Below are positions 22,676-34,936 of a stretch of 64,000 nt of DNA, piece by piece. The notes beneath the pieces are model-generated. The model had not been told where the DNA came from and ran no database searches. It saw nothing but the letters and a program-made list of their open reading frames with translations. Numbering within the stretch: position 1 is the stretch's first letter; every line of letters starts with the position of its first letter. The DNA is taken from the NCBI GenBank assembly GCA_963693085.1, contig OY856412.1, positions 349,406,457 through 349,470,456 on the forward strand, read 5' to 3'. The translations under genes and the position numbers were made by a program. Source of the DNA: Alisma plantago-aquatica (taxonomy: Eukaryota; Streptophyta; Magnoliopsida; Alismatales; Alismataceae).

Positions 22676-24367
22676 TGATGCCTAAGGCAAACACGTTTTA
22701 ATTCTTTTATGTCTTAACTCGTCAATCACCTACAAGTATACATGATCAATTACAGTCAATGTCGTATGATAGGGAGCTAGGATAGTTAGGCACAAAAGAA
22801 TTAATGTTCAACAATCTAAGTCAGACTAAAACAATAGAGTTTGATTGTAATTATCTACAAGACAAGTAAACAACAAAAATGACTTAAATTGAAAGGTTGA
22901 AATAAGATTTTAGAAAGTTTTGGGCATAATATTTCACTACCATACCATCACATCATGTGGAAATACAAAATTAAAGTATGCCATTAATCAACAAGGAGGT
23001 TGCCAACACATGTACCTCCCTGTGACATGAGACGATTCTCAACTTTGCATAACACTTCCGTGTCTATGCTTAGATTCAAATACAACCTTGAACCCTCAAC
23101 ATTCTCCAGCCACTCCCATGGTCAAGAGCATGTTGCCATGAGACCTACTCCTTACTCCCTCATGCATCCTCCGAATAGCACAAGGAAACATAAAACATGT
23201 ATAAAACGTGTCCAACCAAGTATACATGTAGTAAAACATAGTAGGAACTCATGGAGAAGAAAATTAACTAACATTTAGTATAAATCCCGAGTTCAAATGA
23301 GTAATGGAATGGGAGTTACTCTCCCATTCCCAAGAAGAAGGTTCTACTTGCACATATTGGAGAAACACAAGTACATTGCGGAATCTTTACAGTTTTGCAT
23401 AGCTAAATAGAAGAAAGAGAAAATGAAACCAAAGGTCAAGTCAAGAGGATTAGAACTCCAGCTAGAGGACAAAATCCCACCCTTGAAGCTACTCCAACTC
23501 AGACAATCTTCCCTCCTGAAAAGCTTGAATGAGAAGAAAAACTCTATTGCACCTTTTAGAGAAGAAATGGTGAAGACTGGAGGTTCTTTTCCAAGAAACA
23601 TCTTCTTCCACCCCAAAATCACCCTCCTCTTACTTTGGAATTTCTTTTTCTGAAAAACTGTCTCAAATGATGAGTTATAACCACAACAAGTGGGTGCACT
23701 GGTTTTTAAAATGAGGGGCAGTTGTTAATAAAATCTGTAGAAAACTGATAAAGACACAACATGTCTTTATGAAGACACGTCGTGTAATTGGATGTTGAGC
23801 TTCCTCACGATAAGTACATGATGTGTTCTAGTAGAGACACACCATGTAGCTACTACCGGACTCAATCTGGGCAGATAGCACACATCATGTGTTAATGAAC
23901 ACACGACCATGTGTGTTGATAGAAAGTTGAAGTTGGCCTTTGAATGTGTGGACATGCCATGTCTTGATGACAACACGTCGTATCTCTTTCTCTGTGGTTT
24001 GGGGATGAATGCCTCTAGAAACTTACATGACTGCATGTTAAATAACACACAATGTATTCTTTACTTTGTGAGCCCCTTCTGGAAAGTTACATGTCATGTT
24101 CGAAATCAGAGACGGCGTGTTTTTTGCATTTTCTTAAAGATTAACTTTGAGTCAGCTGCAAATCAATGGGGGATCCAACTAAGGTCGGATTTGGGTTGGA
24201 TTTTCTTCATTTTTTTTTCATTTTTGATGTGTACATGTCAACATCATGCAACAAGTAAAATAACTAAAATACGACAAGTTAAGCATGATTATAGGCTAAA
24301 TTGAAGGCAAAATGAACTGAGTTATGGATGAATGTGTGCAAAAAATAGATATGAAATGTGCACATCA
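22676..24367 (-). repeat. 5' LTR of Athila element 2 (1692 bp)
   Basis: On the minus strand it starts TGATGTGCACATTTC and ends AGGCATCA, and it is full length. Palindromic words such as CACACATCATGTGT (23880 region) cluster in 23750-24130. It differs clearly from the truncated partner LTR at many positions, so the insertion is old. Confidence 0.88.
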
Positions 24368-24440
24368 AATCCCCCTACAACTCTTCCTCCCCCTTCTCAA
24401 TTACCTGGTTGGCTTGCAAAGGACCTATTCAACTGCCTAG

Positions 24441-25848
24441 TGTTGACCTGGAGGTTATATATTGTCCATATTTTGATAATGACTTAACCATTCCATTCAT
24501 ATGTATCTAGTATGTGTATTCAAGATTGATTTCAGGTGTTGAAAAGGATCAAATTACACAAGCCCTAGCTTGTCCAAGTTCAAGTCAAAAGCTATACAAG
24601 TGTGCTAATTAGGAAATTCATATAAATGACCTTAGAAGAATTTTGTAATCACTTTTATTGATGATATGACTTGTAATTAAGATGAAAAAATTATGTGGGG
24701 AACTTAGCAATAAATTTTAATCTCTTTTTAAGCACTTTAGAAAATTGATTCACAGGTTGTTGATCGATCAATTTGCAATCTTGACTAATCCACTGGATCC
24801 ATTTTTTGGAGAGTGCATCAGTCGAATTGTGCATTCACAGAACTCGACCGATCGAGTTACTGACCAAATGGTTTGAAAACTGGGTTTGTCTTTTACCCAA
24901 TTGGTCGAGTTACCTTTCTTGAATCCCGATCAAATGTATTGTATGGAAAACATAGAAAAAGTGATTTTTAACCATTGGTGATTTGTGTGGACAAAAATAG
25001 AGTTGTTGCATTGTGCAAAAATGGCTATAATTCAGCCCTAAGTGTTCCCCAACTCAAAGGGGCACCCCCAACTATAAATAGGACTACTTGTAATTCATTC
25101 CACGGTTGCTCATTTCATATATGATTGGTTCTAGCTTAGTTGAGAGTGTTGCACCCCTTTGAGCCCCTTTCTCTCTCTACTTTCAATTCAAATCTGTGAA
25201 TATGAGTGAGGATCTGTTGTAAGAGAGTTTTCCCTTGTATCCATGTAAAGCTCTCCACCTTCATCTTCCTACCCCCTTTCCTTATTGAAGAAAAGGCTTG
25301 AAGATCTTCTCTGAGTGAAGGAGAAGGAGTTGTTGTTCTTCAAGGTTGACAAAGGCAAGATGATCCAGATCTCCGAGTGAAGGAGATAGGCAAGGTGGAT
25401 GTTCAAGAAGGATAGGCAATACCTAGAAGGCCAAAGACTTGAAGATGGAGTGGGTAAGTCCTTGTTGAAGGTTGAAGACTCCCTGATTCAAGTGGGTAAG
25501 CTCCTTTGATAGGTTGAAGATCCTTGCTTGAGGTATCAAGTCCTTGGATGAATGTAGTTTTGTCTTGTAATCTTATGAATATAAGAGCATCATGATTGCA
25601 AAGTCCTAAGATTAACCACCTCTAGGTAGTGGATGGACTCACTTCTAGTTTGAAGTGTGGAACCACTCTAAACCACTTTGTCTAAGTGTTTGTTCTTCCT
25701 TGTCTGTCACCCTCTCTATGCTTGTTAGTTAGGACTTCAAATTGGCTGTATGCTTAAGTTTCTGCACTTAATATAATTTGAAGGTCTAATTCATTTTGTG
25801 AGATTTGTGAAGATATATTCACCCCCATCTAGAGCCCTTGATCCAACA
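24441..25848 (+). repeat. 5' LTR of a Copia element (1408 bp)
   Basis: It begins TGTTGACCTGGAGG and ends GATCCAACA, with a primer site and a Copia gag directly downstream. An inverted-repeat word AACTCGACCGATCGAGTT lies at 24841-24858, and related TCGA words surround it. A TATA box is at 25073-25080. Confidence 0.88.
25073..25080 (+). promoter_or_regulatory. TATA box of the Copia LTR
   Basis: TATAAATA lies 632 bp into the LTR, followed by the C/T-rich stretch expected near a start of transcription. Confidence 0.6.
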
Positions 25849-25850
25849 TG

Positions 25851-25865
25851 TGGTATCAGATCAGG
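25851..25865 (+). other. Primer binding site of the Copia element
   Basis: TGGTATCAGATCAGG lies two bases after the LTR end. The first nine bases match the usual plant initiator tRNA-Met site (TGGTATCAGAGC). Confidence 0.85.
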
Positions 25866-25898
25866 TCTTCTCCAAGCTACTTTTACAAGTAGGAGAAG

Positions 25899-26445
25899 AT
25901 GGGCAATTTAGCACTTGTATCTCTCAACTTGGAGGGAAGTTTCTCCATACGACCTCCGGTCTTCGACGACACCAACTTCCTCTATTGGAAGAGAAGAATG
26001 CAGTTCTATCTCCAAGGAGTAAGCTATGAGATGTGGAAGGTGGTGCATCTAAAGTATGAAGATCCAAAGAGGGAAATCTCCACATGAATGGAAGCCCAAA
26101 TGAAGCAAGCTCAACTCAATGACAAAGTCGTAAGCATCATCTATGCAACCCTCACTCCATCCGAGTTCAACCAAATCTCCTCATGGGACACCACACATGA
26201 AATTTGGAACAATCTATGTGTCACCTATGAGGGAACATAGCAAGTGAAGGAAACCAAGATCTACATTCTTGGTGGTCTACTTGAGAGCTTCTAGATGGGC
26301 AAGAATGAAAGAGTGGCGGACATGTACACAAGGCTTGATGTGGTCATCAATGGATTGGTTGCTCTTGGTAGTGTGATGGAAAAAGGCACAATCAACTCAA
26401 AGATATTGAGATCTCTTCCAAAGAGAAGGGAGCCCAAGGCTACTG
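25899..26445 (+). pseudogene. Copia gag, N-terminal part, truncated
   Basis: MGNLALVSLNLEGSF..RPPVFDDTNFLYWKRRMQFYLQ and the later WDTTHEIWNNLCVTYEG and NSKILRSLPKR are the start of a Copia capsid (UBN2-type) protein. Stops at about 26085 (TGA), 26238 (TAG) and 26292 (TAG) interrupt it; the first two sit where Arg and Gln would be expected, which fits C-to-T change. Homology stops at 26445, where a minus-strand Athila RT begins. This may be the same Sirevirus family as 1-3075, but no shared segment is available to prove it. Confidence 0.85.
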
Positions 26446-27720
26446 GTATATATAATTTCTGCATCTTTGCGTTTGAAAATTTCATTTTTAACAACTTCCA
26501 TCATATTTTGATTTAGTCTTCTTGGAAGATCTATGCAAGGTTTGGCATTTTCTTCTATAGCTATACGATCCATACAAATAGATGGGTTATTTCCTTTAAG
26601 TTCATAAGTTGAGTACCCTATTACATCTTTATAGATTCTAAGTTTGTTCAATAATTCCTCTTGTTCTTCATTCGATTCAGAACTTATAATAACTAGGGAG
26701 GTGGAATTTGGGTCTAAGAAAGTGTACCTCAATTCCAGTGGGAGGGTTTTTAATTCTACCTATTTTTTTTGGGGAAGTGGTGTTGTTTTTCTCATTCTCC
26801 TTTGATTCTTCCTCACTTGTTGGAATCTTCAAGGCTTTAAAAATTTCCTCATTGAAAGTGACTTTTGTGTATTCTACATTATCTTCTCTTTCAAAGTCAT
26901 CAAGAACAGTCTCAATAGAATTTTTTTCTTCCTCAACCAATGTATCAATAGTATCTATCAGACAAAGAGAGTCCTTAGATCTGGGTGCTTTCATAACATC
27001 GTAAACAGAGAACACTAGTTCTTCATATCCAACTATGACAACCAGTTTTCCTTCTCTAACATCAGTAACATAACCCACATATGGAGGAACGGTCTTCCAA
27101 AGAGAACTAGGTTTCTTGGATCCTCTTGCATGTCCAGGACTACAAAATCACATGGAATGAAAAACTTCCCTATCTATGTGGGAACATCTTCAATCACCCC
27201 AATAGGATGTTCATTGATAGATCAGCTAATTGAATCATCATTGATGTTGGTTTCAAGTCTCACAAGTCAAGATTTTGACAGAAACAATTAGGAATCAAGT
27301 TGATGCTAGCACTAAGATTAACTAGTCCTTTATCAAAAGTTGAATCCCCAATCTTGCAATGGGGAGAGAAAGCACCTTGATAATCTAGTTTTTTAGGTAT
27401 ACGATTTTGGATGATAGAGCTTAGCCTTTCATATAATATAACAGTTTCATCTTGACCGAATCTCCTTTTCTTTGTTGGAATGTCATTCAAAAACTTAGCA
27501 TAAGAGGGAATTTCATCTACGACTTCAACTAAAGGAAGATTCACATATAGCTTGTTCAAGACATCCATAAACTTATTGAACTTAATATCATCTTTGGAAT
27601 TAGCAAACCTATGAGGGCAAGGAGCATTAGGCTTGCAAGAAGAGTCATCTTGATGCAGGTTCCCACCAGATTTTTTTCCTTTGGTTTTCAGCAGTCTCCT
27701 CCATAGTGGTGTCAATAACT
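26445..27720 (-). pseudogene. Athila-like element 3: protease and start of RT
   Basis: From the right: NKLYVNLPLVEVVDEIPSYAKFL..IPTKKRR (27480-27600), then a protease-like FSPHCKIGD..KGLVNLSASINLIPNC (27270-27370). There the active-site motif reads NLSASINL where the family has D-x-G-ASINL, so the catalytic Asp appears lost. 26445-26730 holds the lead-in to RT, with CMDRIAIEENAKP, RRLNQNMMEVVKNEI and a run to AEIIY. The remaining RT is missing: the frame stops at the junction with the Copia gag. Confidence 0.82.
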
Positions 27721-28985
27721 TCTTTAAATTTCCTATGAGAAGGCAGTGAAGATCCTCCTATGACTTCTCTACTCCTGAAAGTCAGAAATTTACAAATTGC
27801 TTTAGGATTCATAAGTGATTGACTGGGTAAAGAACCTGAAGGTGCTCCTTGGTTGGCTAAAGCTTGTTGAGCGATCTGGTTCTCCAACATCTTGGTATGG
27901 GTGATAATCCCATCAACTTTATAAGAAAGTTGTGTTATAGAATCCTTTAAGAGATTGTCATGTGCCCAGAACTTATCATTCTATTGAATCTGTGTAGTCA
28001 CAAAAGTATCAAGAAGACTCTCCAAGATGGAATTTTGTTGTAGTTGAGACATTTGTTGAAGCTAGTTAAAGTTCATATTATTGTTGTGGCTATATCTTGA
28101 TGGTTGTTTTTGGTTGGCATTCATTGGCCGACGATTTCTCATAGGCTCTAGACCTTGAGCTTGACCTTGATGTTGTTGGTTTTGAGAGTTGTTGTTCTTG
28201 TAAGAAAAGTTTGGATGGTCCCTCCATCCTGGATTGTAGGTCTTTGAGAAAGGATTGTAGGCTTGTCTATTGTTGAAGTTGCCTACTACATTGATCTGCT
28301 CTTTCGTCTTCTTGGAATTCATCTGTGGTGTAAAAGAAGAAGATGAGTTGTGATCGGACACTCCACATGACTCACACACTTGCTCAACTTCTTGAATAGA
28401 GTGATTGGTCAGCTTTTAAAAATTCTGAGTCAAAGCATCAAGTTTAGCTGCGTTGAGATCTATTTCATCTATAGTGTGCTTCCCACTAGATTTCTCACTT
28501 GAGCTGGTGGAAGAGAAGGGCTGACTGGTGCTTTCAGAACTCTACTGATTGTGGTTGAGTGCCATATCTTCAATAATAGCATATGCTTCACTGTAGGACT
28601 TGTTCATTAGAGCTCCATTTGCAGTGTTATTAATACTCATACTGGTGTTGTAGAACAACCTATTATAGAAGGTTTAAATTAGCAACCAGTTGGTCAAACC
28701 TTGATGAGGACAAAGGCATTGCATATCCTTAAATCTCTCCCATGTTTCATAAAGTGTCTCAACTTCTTGTTGCTTGAAGTTGGTGATTTGGTTCCTCAGT
28801 AGAGCTATCTTTCTATGAGAGAAATACTTAGTAAGAAAAGCATTTAGTAGCTCATCCCAACTCCAAATGGAACACTTGGACAAAAAGGAGAGCTAAGCCT
28901 TGGCTCGGTCTCGTAAGGTGAATAGAAATAGGATTAGATGTACTCCTTTAGTTGGAACACCATTGATCTTAAAGGTGTTCATGTA
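27645..28985 (-). pseudogene. Athila-like element 3: gag
   Basis: The capsid part (28674-28985) contains FLTKYFSHRK and ETLYETWERFKDMQCLCPHQGL, a strong Athila/Tat gag signature. The nucleocapsid part (28062-28379) contains CESCGVSDH followed by YNPGWRDHPNFSYKNNN, another Athila signature, and an Asn/Gln-rich tail. 27645-27890 is a short linker frame. The gag start and the 5' LTR are absent; homology fades at about 28985. Confidence 0.85.
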
Positions 28986-29939
28986 TATTTTTTATCTATA
29001 CACAAGTAACAAAGTCAAATATAGAAATCAGATTCATTAGATTAGAACTCTAGGTGCTAGCCATGTTATTATTTCAACAACCTATAAAGTTATGAAACCC
29101 ATGCTATTTTTAGCTACTTTTTGTGTCATTTGATTAAATGTAACCTGAGTTTTAGATAAAATTATTTTTTAATTTGATGAAATGTAACTAGAGTTTTAAT
29201 ACTTAAACTAATATCGATTTTAGAAATTATACTTGTATAATTTATTTTATAATTGAAATTCATGTATTAAAGGTTTGTACATTTGGTTGGATTGTTCAAT
29301 TTTAGTGTTGTACGTTAACATAATCAAACCTGTGAATAAGTTACATTGAATTGATATAAATGACCTAAATTAATTTGATTTAGACTAAATTTGTTATGTA
29401 TTTACCTAAACTTTAAATCGTAAACCTTAATCTAGACACATATTCTTTTTTTAGGTTTTGTATTTACACTGAATTGATATGAATTGTAAACCTTAATTTT
29501 GGACATATCTCTGTTAGCCAACAAACCCTCGATGGTGGGGTTGAGTTGCTACTACAGGCGAACAAGAGCTAGGGGCCATGATGGTGGGGTTGGAGCAGAA
29601 GCTTCGACGAGCTCCAGTGTCATCGACAACAAAGGAAACGACGGTGGTGAAAATAGTGATGAGCATAGAAACATGACGGCAACATCACAACTATGCAACA
29701 ACCAAAACAACACTATTCAACGAGCACAACACTATGGCAACTAGAGTACAACACTATGGTGACAACAAGAACAACAATGTGACGATAACGGTGAGCACAA
29801 CAATGTCGACCACATGAGCACCAACACCAATGGTGGGGTTGAGCACCTACAGTGGTGACAACGGCAGAGTAGGCGGAATTGCTAGAGCTTGGGGGAAATT
29901 GTAATTAAACAAAGATTGGGGGAAGGTCTATTTTATACA
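28986..29939. other. Unassigned AT-rich stretch followed by a short GC-richer tract
   Basis: 28986-29490 is AT-rich and non-coding. 29499-29900 is GC-richer with an 81-codon plus frame and loose repeats of ACAACACTATGG and GGTGGGGTTGAG; its composition suggests repeat-driven sequence, not a conserved protein. It may be the interior of the CACTA remnant whose subterminal repeats begin near 29940. I see no domain. Confidence 0.3.
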
Positions 29940-30052
29940 AATGTTGTTAAGTTATCCATAGTCTTTGATTATTTGCAAAAACAGACAACTAATAGCTTAT
30001 TCATTATTTGGTAAGCCAAAGTTGGTACCTAAACTAAACTCTATTAAGTTAT
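29940..30052 (+). mobile_element. CACTA remnant 2, left of the Athila insertion
   Basis: This holds one diverged unit (GTTATCCATAG..GCCAAAGTTGGTACCTAAACT) resembling the start of the sequence at 54730 (GTTATCCATAG..GCCAAAATTGACACCTAAG). It is separated from its partner by the Athila element, which duplicated GTTAT. The homology is moderate by eye. Confidence 0.5.
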
Positions 30053-31586
30053 TGACTCGAATTTACTGTGCGTGAAAAATGCAAGTGTATGCGTCTTATA
30101 ATATTAGCCCTGTGAGGCCCAAGTTGAACTCAGGGAAACAATTGTCCAAAGACTAGTACTAACTGCAGTTTGATCAACTAGGCTGGTGAAAATTGATTGG
30201 GTTGGTTGATATGAATAGAAGTAAAGAATTAAAAATGGAAAATAAAATTCATTTGATTTTATGATGACAGATTCCTTAGACCATAATTTCACCACAAGTG
30301 ACATTGCCTCTGTCTTCCTATTACTAGTACAAATTTCCTCTTAAATTGGAATAAAGAGCTTGTAGATAGAAACTACCCACTTTCACAGTGTAATTCCCCT
30401 ACCTAATCTAAAGCCAATTCCATTCTCATAGTAACTGATTCATTAGTTAGGTGATTTTGGTTTAACTCCGGGAAATCTCCTCCCGTGTATGCCCCACCTT
30501 TCATAAGAGATGCCGATAAATGGGTGAAGCTATATGTTTCTAACCCTTAATTCCCTTTTCAGCAGAATTAAAGATCTGATATGCTAATTGTGGTGATCAA
30601 GCACAATAAGGACATGCAATTTCTATAGATTCATATTCAAACAGTAAGAGAAAATCTATATCAATAATTGAATTTAGATACAGTGCATCCCTGGGCTACT
30701 TTTGGGTGCTAAGGAATAAGGAGTTTAGCCCTCCATGGGTTCTATAGTTGAAAATATGATACAGAAGAAGAAAAATGTGGGAAACATCAAATGAACTATG
30801 TTAACCCCTGGAGAAAAACAACTCTAGAGAATCCCCTTTAGTGCACAGGCGTTCTGTCATTTCGACTGTAAAATGGTCCACTGAACGTGCTTGAATTGCT
30901 CCTGGATATAGCCTTTGATCCTAGTCTCTCCTCCTCCCTCTGTTCGGCCTTGAGCAATGGACTACTGCATGATACTTAGGTCTAGCCGTCCTCCCACTTA
31001 GTCATCGTATGGCTCTTCTCCTCAAAATAACACTAGCCATCGGATTAGATCACTTTTGTTGATCTTACCTATGTGGATAGTCTCGGTAGTACCAAGTCTT
31101 TAGGGTTCTTCAAATGCATGCTCTTTTTGTACTATCAAGTCGATTCAATAGTACTGACGCTTCAAAGGGGCCGTGCTTCTTCTATAATCTCAATACTACC
31201 AACTTTTGTGCCAGTGTACCGAGATTCTATGATTCTTCGAGGGGTCTACTGATGGTGATTCGGTACTATCGAGCTAAGTGTCGGTAGTACTGAGTTTGCG
31301 CATTTCACTTGGTTGTTTTACTGATGTGAAATCGGTACTATCGAGTATGGACTCGGTGGTACCGAGTCTATACGCTTGGTGTGTACTTGAAATACAACCA
31401 AAAATGTGTCTTAGTCCTAGGATTTGTGAAATTTGATTAAAATTCGATAAAAATACATAAATTGATGCATTTAAATAAAACAGGATATTCATAAGAGTTT
31501 GTGCATAAAATCTTAAGAAAATAACAAATGCATGCACAAAACTAAGGGAAAACAAGCCTGTAAAGTGACTAAATATTCGTGCATCA
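30053..31586 (-). repeat. 3' LTR of Athila element 1 (1534 bp)
   Basis: The minus strand runs TGATGCACGAAT..AATTCGAGTCA. It carries the palindromic word ACTCGGTGGTACCGAGT (31351-31367) and related copies between 31070 and 31370. It is preceded on the minus strand by the polypurine tract TTAGGGAAGT (31588-31598). Confidence 0.92.
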
Positions 31587-32037
31587 AACTTCCCTAAGCT
31601 TAAATCTTGTTCATCCTTGAGCAACATACTCTCAAATCTGTCTAAGACAAGTCAGAAAAAGGAAATATTACATGAATTCCCATCTCAACCACCCCCACAT
31701 AACGATCCCGAACCGGCCCTACTGATCACTGAACCGGTAGCTGCTCTAAACGACCACAACATTTCTATAAAAGACATCTGTCCCTTAGTCAATGAAGCAC
31801 TGTTAAGAAAGCAGTTAACATATTAAACTAATCAGGCCTACACTTGGTGCATTATGTGATTTCCTATCTACATTTCTCTTTTCCCTAACTACCATCTACA
31901 TCGAAGTCGTCCTCCTGATAAACATGAAGTGAGGAGGAAAATCATATAAGTGGCCTACCGATAAGACCAATGGGTGGTACGTTATAGGTGGTTATGAAGA
32001 TTCACAAGGAACAACTGAATCATTATGCGAGCATTAT
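31587..32037 (-). other. 3' non-coding end of Athila element 1
   Basis: This holds the polypurine tract next to the 3' LTR and a non-coding run up to the Cassandra insertion. A 69-codon plus frame here (31617-31826) is antisense to the element and shows no known domain. Confidence 0.7.
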
Positions 32038-32110
32038 TGTAACATCCCAGGATTTGAGGCCTCAGATAAAAAGATCTTATAAGGAATGAGTGGACTACCC
32101 ATATCACCAA

Positions 32111-32226
32111 GGTGCACCTCCTTTTCCGGGAGCCCATCACTAAAGAACTCCATAGTTAAGCGTGCTCAGCTTGGAGTAGTACTAGGATGGGTGACCAATC
32201 GGGAAGTTGATCCTGGCTTGCGCGTA
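32111..32226 (+). other. 5S rRNA-like domain in Cassandra LTR 1
   Basis: It aligns with plant 5S rRNA from GGTGCA to the 3' stem. The internal Pol III control regions are well kept: AGTTAAGCGTGCT (32154-32166) and GTAGTACTAGGATGGGTGACC (about 32176-32196). The 5' part (ACCTCCTTTTCCGGGAGCCC) is diverged. It is not a functional rRNA gene but an LTR promoter module. Confidence 0.95.
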
Positions 32227-32653
32227 AGTGTGGACAAAGTGCACAGTTAAGGCTAGTGGTGGTCTGTGGGGCCAGTCGTCATTCCTGAAACTCTACTAGA
32301 GCCTTGGGCAGTGGGCACGGGTGTTACAAATGGTATCAGAGCCAATTCCCCTCCAGTAGGTGGGGCCCACGTGGGCATGGCAAGCCAGTCTTGAGTCGTG
32401 CGGTCCAGGCATGTAGGAAAGGACTGTCCATGGTTGACATAGCCACCCTTGCGCTGATATTCCGTGATCGGGAGCTGGGCGTCCATGAGCCATTGTGGGT
32501 CTGCACTGAAATGGGGAAGAGATTATGAGGCCTTATAGTTGAGCCTTGATGAGGACGTCAAGAGTCTAAGTGGGGGAGATTGTAACATCCCAGGATTTGA
32601 GGCCTCGGATAAAAAGATCTTATAAGGAATGATTGGACTACCCATATCACCAA

Positions 32654-32769
32654 GGTGCACCTCCTTTTCCGGGAGCCCATTACTAAAGAACTCCATAGTT
32701 AAGCGTGCTCAGCTTGGAGTAGTACTAGGATGGGTGACCAGTTGGGAAGTTGATCATGGCTTGCACGTC
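32654..32769 (+). other. 5S rRNA-like domain in Cassandra LTR 2
   Basis: This is the same module as in LTR 1, with the two internal control regions unchanged and differences limited to the flanks (for example GACCAGTTGGG for GACCAATCGGG). Confidence 0.95.
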
Positions 32770-34200
32770 AGTATGGACAAAGAGCACAGTTAAGGCTAGT
32801 GGTGGTCTGTGGGGCCAGTCGTCATTCTTGAAACTCTACTAGAGCCTTGGGCAGTGGGCACGAGCGTTACAATTATATTATGATGAACCTATATTGTGAC
32901 GACCGTCTCGCGAAAACAAGATTAACTAATGCAGAAGCGTTCATCAAGCAGCGGATTAGCGAAAATCACTAAAAATTAAAATTTTTTGCAAAGGGATCCA
33001 ATCATAGGAAAACTCTTTCATTCAGAACCAAAGTAAAACTTTACATCCTGGTTCATATATATACATCTCATGTACTTTTTCTTCTCGAGGAATACAAACA
33101 TTAACTACTCTGTCTTAACTGTACACATGTAGTATAAAACCCTCGAGGCACTAAGCCAAAATATCGAAATCATTAACTACTATTTCAAGGACCTGAGAGT
33201 ACAGAGACGACACATAGGACTTCTATATACATCTGAACATGACATGACAGTCAATGTCTCCACCTGAGACTTTACTGCTGTCCCTGCTACTGCTGATGTC
33301 CTTCACCTCCTGAAGGATTCCTGTCTCCTCGTCCGCGTCCACCTAAAAATGTGGTTCCCACGGGGGTGAGACAATTATAAAAATTGCCCCAACGAGAGAT
33401 ATAACTCTCCGCCAGAAACATTATTATTGCAACTTCATAAGATAAATGTGAATAGGGAAATCATATTTATTTTACAGCAGATATTTTGATGTCTAACAGA
33501 TTAAATCATTATTCTATATCAAAAGCATTGCAACTGTAACTTGATAGAATAAACATGTTACTATTCCTTTAATGAATATGAAGAACATGTATAACATCTA
33601 TTCAAACTACAGTATCATTATCACTGCATTAACTCTCTTCAGGCTTAGATCATATGACTAAATCCTGGCATTATCATTGTGGAGTCATGGCCCGTAGCCG
33701 TACACTTTTCACAAGGTGTTGGGATCTTAATCCCTCATTTCAACACTGGGGCTTCTCATCCATTCTCAATTTCAATACCATTACCATGAAATCCTGGGTA
33801 TTCAAACCCTTTGTTCATCACTTGAGCACTATTACCTCTTTCTCAGGTAACTAACACCTTTAGGTCATTTTACCAAGGTAAGTATGATACTTGCTACACA
33901 AGCATCCATCATGGCACTTGATGCACATTAATTCTCTTGCCACCTCTTACCAGGCACAAGGTATATTATGGCACACAAGGCCCAATTAACAATTCAAACT
34001 AATAATACATCATAGCTCATACCTGGCTATGCTCATCATCTCATAATACCTGCATGGTTAGCACATATAATAGCAGTACATCAATTATCTATCAATACCA
34101 TGCAAAAACAATGTATTAATAATTCAAGGGTATTACCCTTAATCCTTTATCAGGATATGGGTTTCCACCACACATGGCTCATCAGAACACTATACATCTT

Positions 34201-34400
34201 GTCACCTTTCACTAGGCAACAACTTTATTCACATGGCTCACAAAACCATTCACATCTTTTCACCTCTCACTAGGCAACAACTTTATTCACATGGCGCACA
34301 AGGCCATTCACATCTTGTCACCTCTCACTAGGCAACAACTTTATTCACATGGCACACAAGGCCATTCACATCTTGTCACCTCTCACTAGGCAACAACTTA
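34201..34400 (-). repeat. 58-bp tandem repeat in giant LTR copy 2
   Basis: Three full units and a partial one begin at 34201, 34259, 34317 and 34375, containing CTCTCACTAGGCAACAAC and TTATTCACATGGC. They are nearly identical, so the expansion is recent relative to the LTR. Confidence 0.92.
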
Positions 34401-34936
34401 AAATAAAGGCTTACAAGCCCAACTCATCTTGTTACTTTTTTCTCAGTAACAAAAACATAATGGCACATATGGCCAATCAATTCTTATCAAATAAACATCA
34501 TAGCTCATACCTGGCTATGATCATCAACTCATGAAACCTGCATGATTGTCACACATGATAATAGACTTATCAGGTTTACAACACATCATGCAATACAGGG
34601 TAACACCACTATTCCCTTACCAGGGTTAGGGTTTACCATCAATTAGGGCTTTCTCTCACATATCATTACCCTTCATTAAGAATAGGGTTTTCCATTATTA
34701 ACCATTTAGGTTTTCAAGATCATATTATCAATGATCAAACCCTAGTTCATTGCTCCCCACATCTAGGAGCCAACATTTATACCATAAGTATTCACTCATA
34801 CTTATTTATTCTCATCAATTATCATTAAATGATTATCATCACAAGGTATGAGTATCTCTCTCATCCTTAAGTTGAGAATTAACAAAACGACCATGTTAGG
34901 TCACTTTCAATTCAGCTCTAAGTTAAGCATAGACCA

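Larger units (their letters stand above)
17908..24367 (-). mobile_element. Athila-like Gypsy element 2, internally deleted and end-truncated
   Basis: On the minus strand the order is 5' LTR (24367-22676), primer site, gag start, RNase H and integrase, ATHILA-type ORF, polypurine tract (reverse of CCCCCTAAGCTT at 19040-19050) and a 3' LTR (19037-17908) missing about 540 bp of its end. Protease, RT and most of gag are gone. A Tourist-like MITE sits in the 3' spacer. No target duplication can be read because the left end is lost. Confidence 0.88.
32038..32871 (+). mobile_element. Cassandra TRIM retrotransposon, full length, TSD ATTAT
   Basis: Two 291-bp LTRs (32038-32328 and 32581-32871) start TGTAACATCCCAGG and end GTTACA, flanked by ATTAT (32033-32037, 32872-32876). 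A primer site TGGTATCAGAGCC (32331-32343) follows the first LTR and a polypurine tract GTGGGGGAGAT precedes the second. Each LTR holds a 5S-rRNA-like domain, the hallmark of Cassandra. The 252-bp interior is non-coding, as in all TRIMs, so movement depends on proteins from other elements. I count 13 differences between the LTRs (about 4.5 percent). Confidence 0.97.

Noticed and set aside
29499..29744. 81-codon frame as a gene
   Set aside because: Low-complexity Gly/Asn/Thr content with loose DNA-level repeats; no domain.
32111..32226. A true 5S rRNA gene
   Set aside because: It occurs as an identical pair within 291-bp terminal repeats with primer site and target duplication, and its 5' portion diverges from 5S rRNA.
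32253..32528. Frames on both strands over the Cassandra element
   Set aside because: They cross the LTR and primer site of a non-coding TRIM, so they are chance frames.
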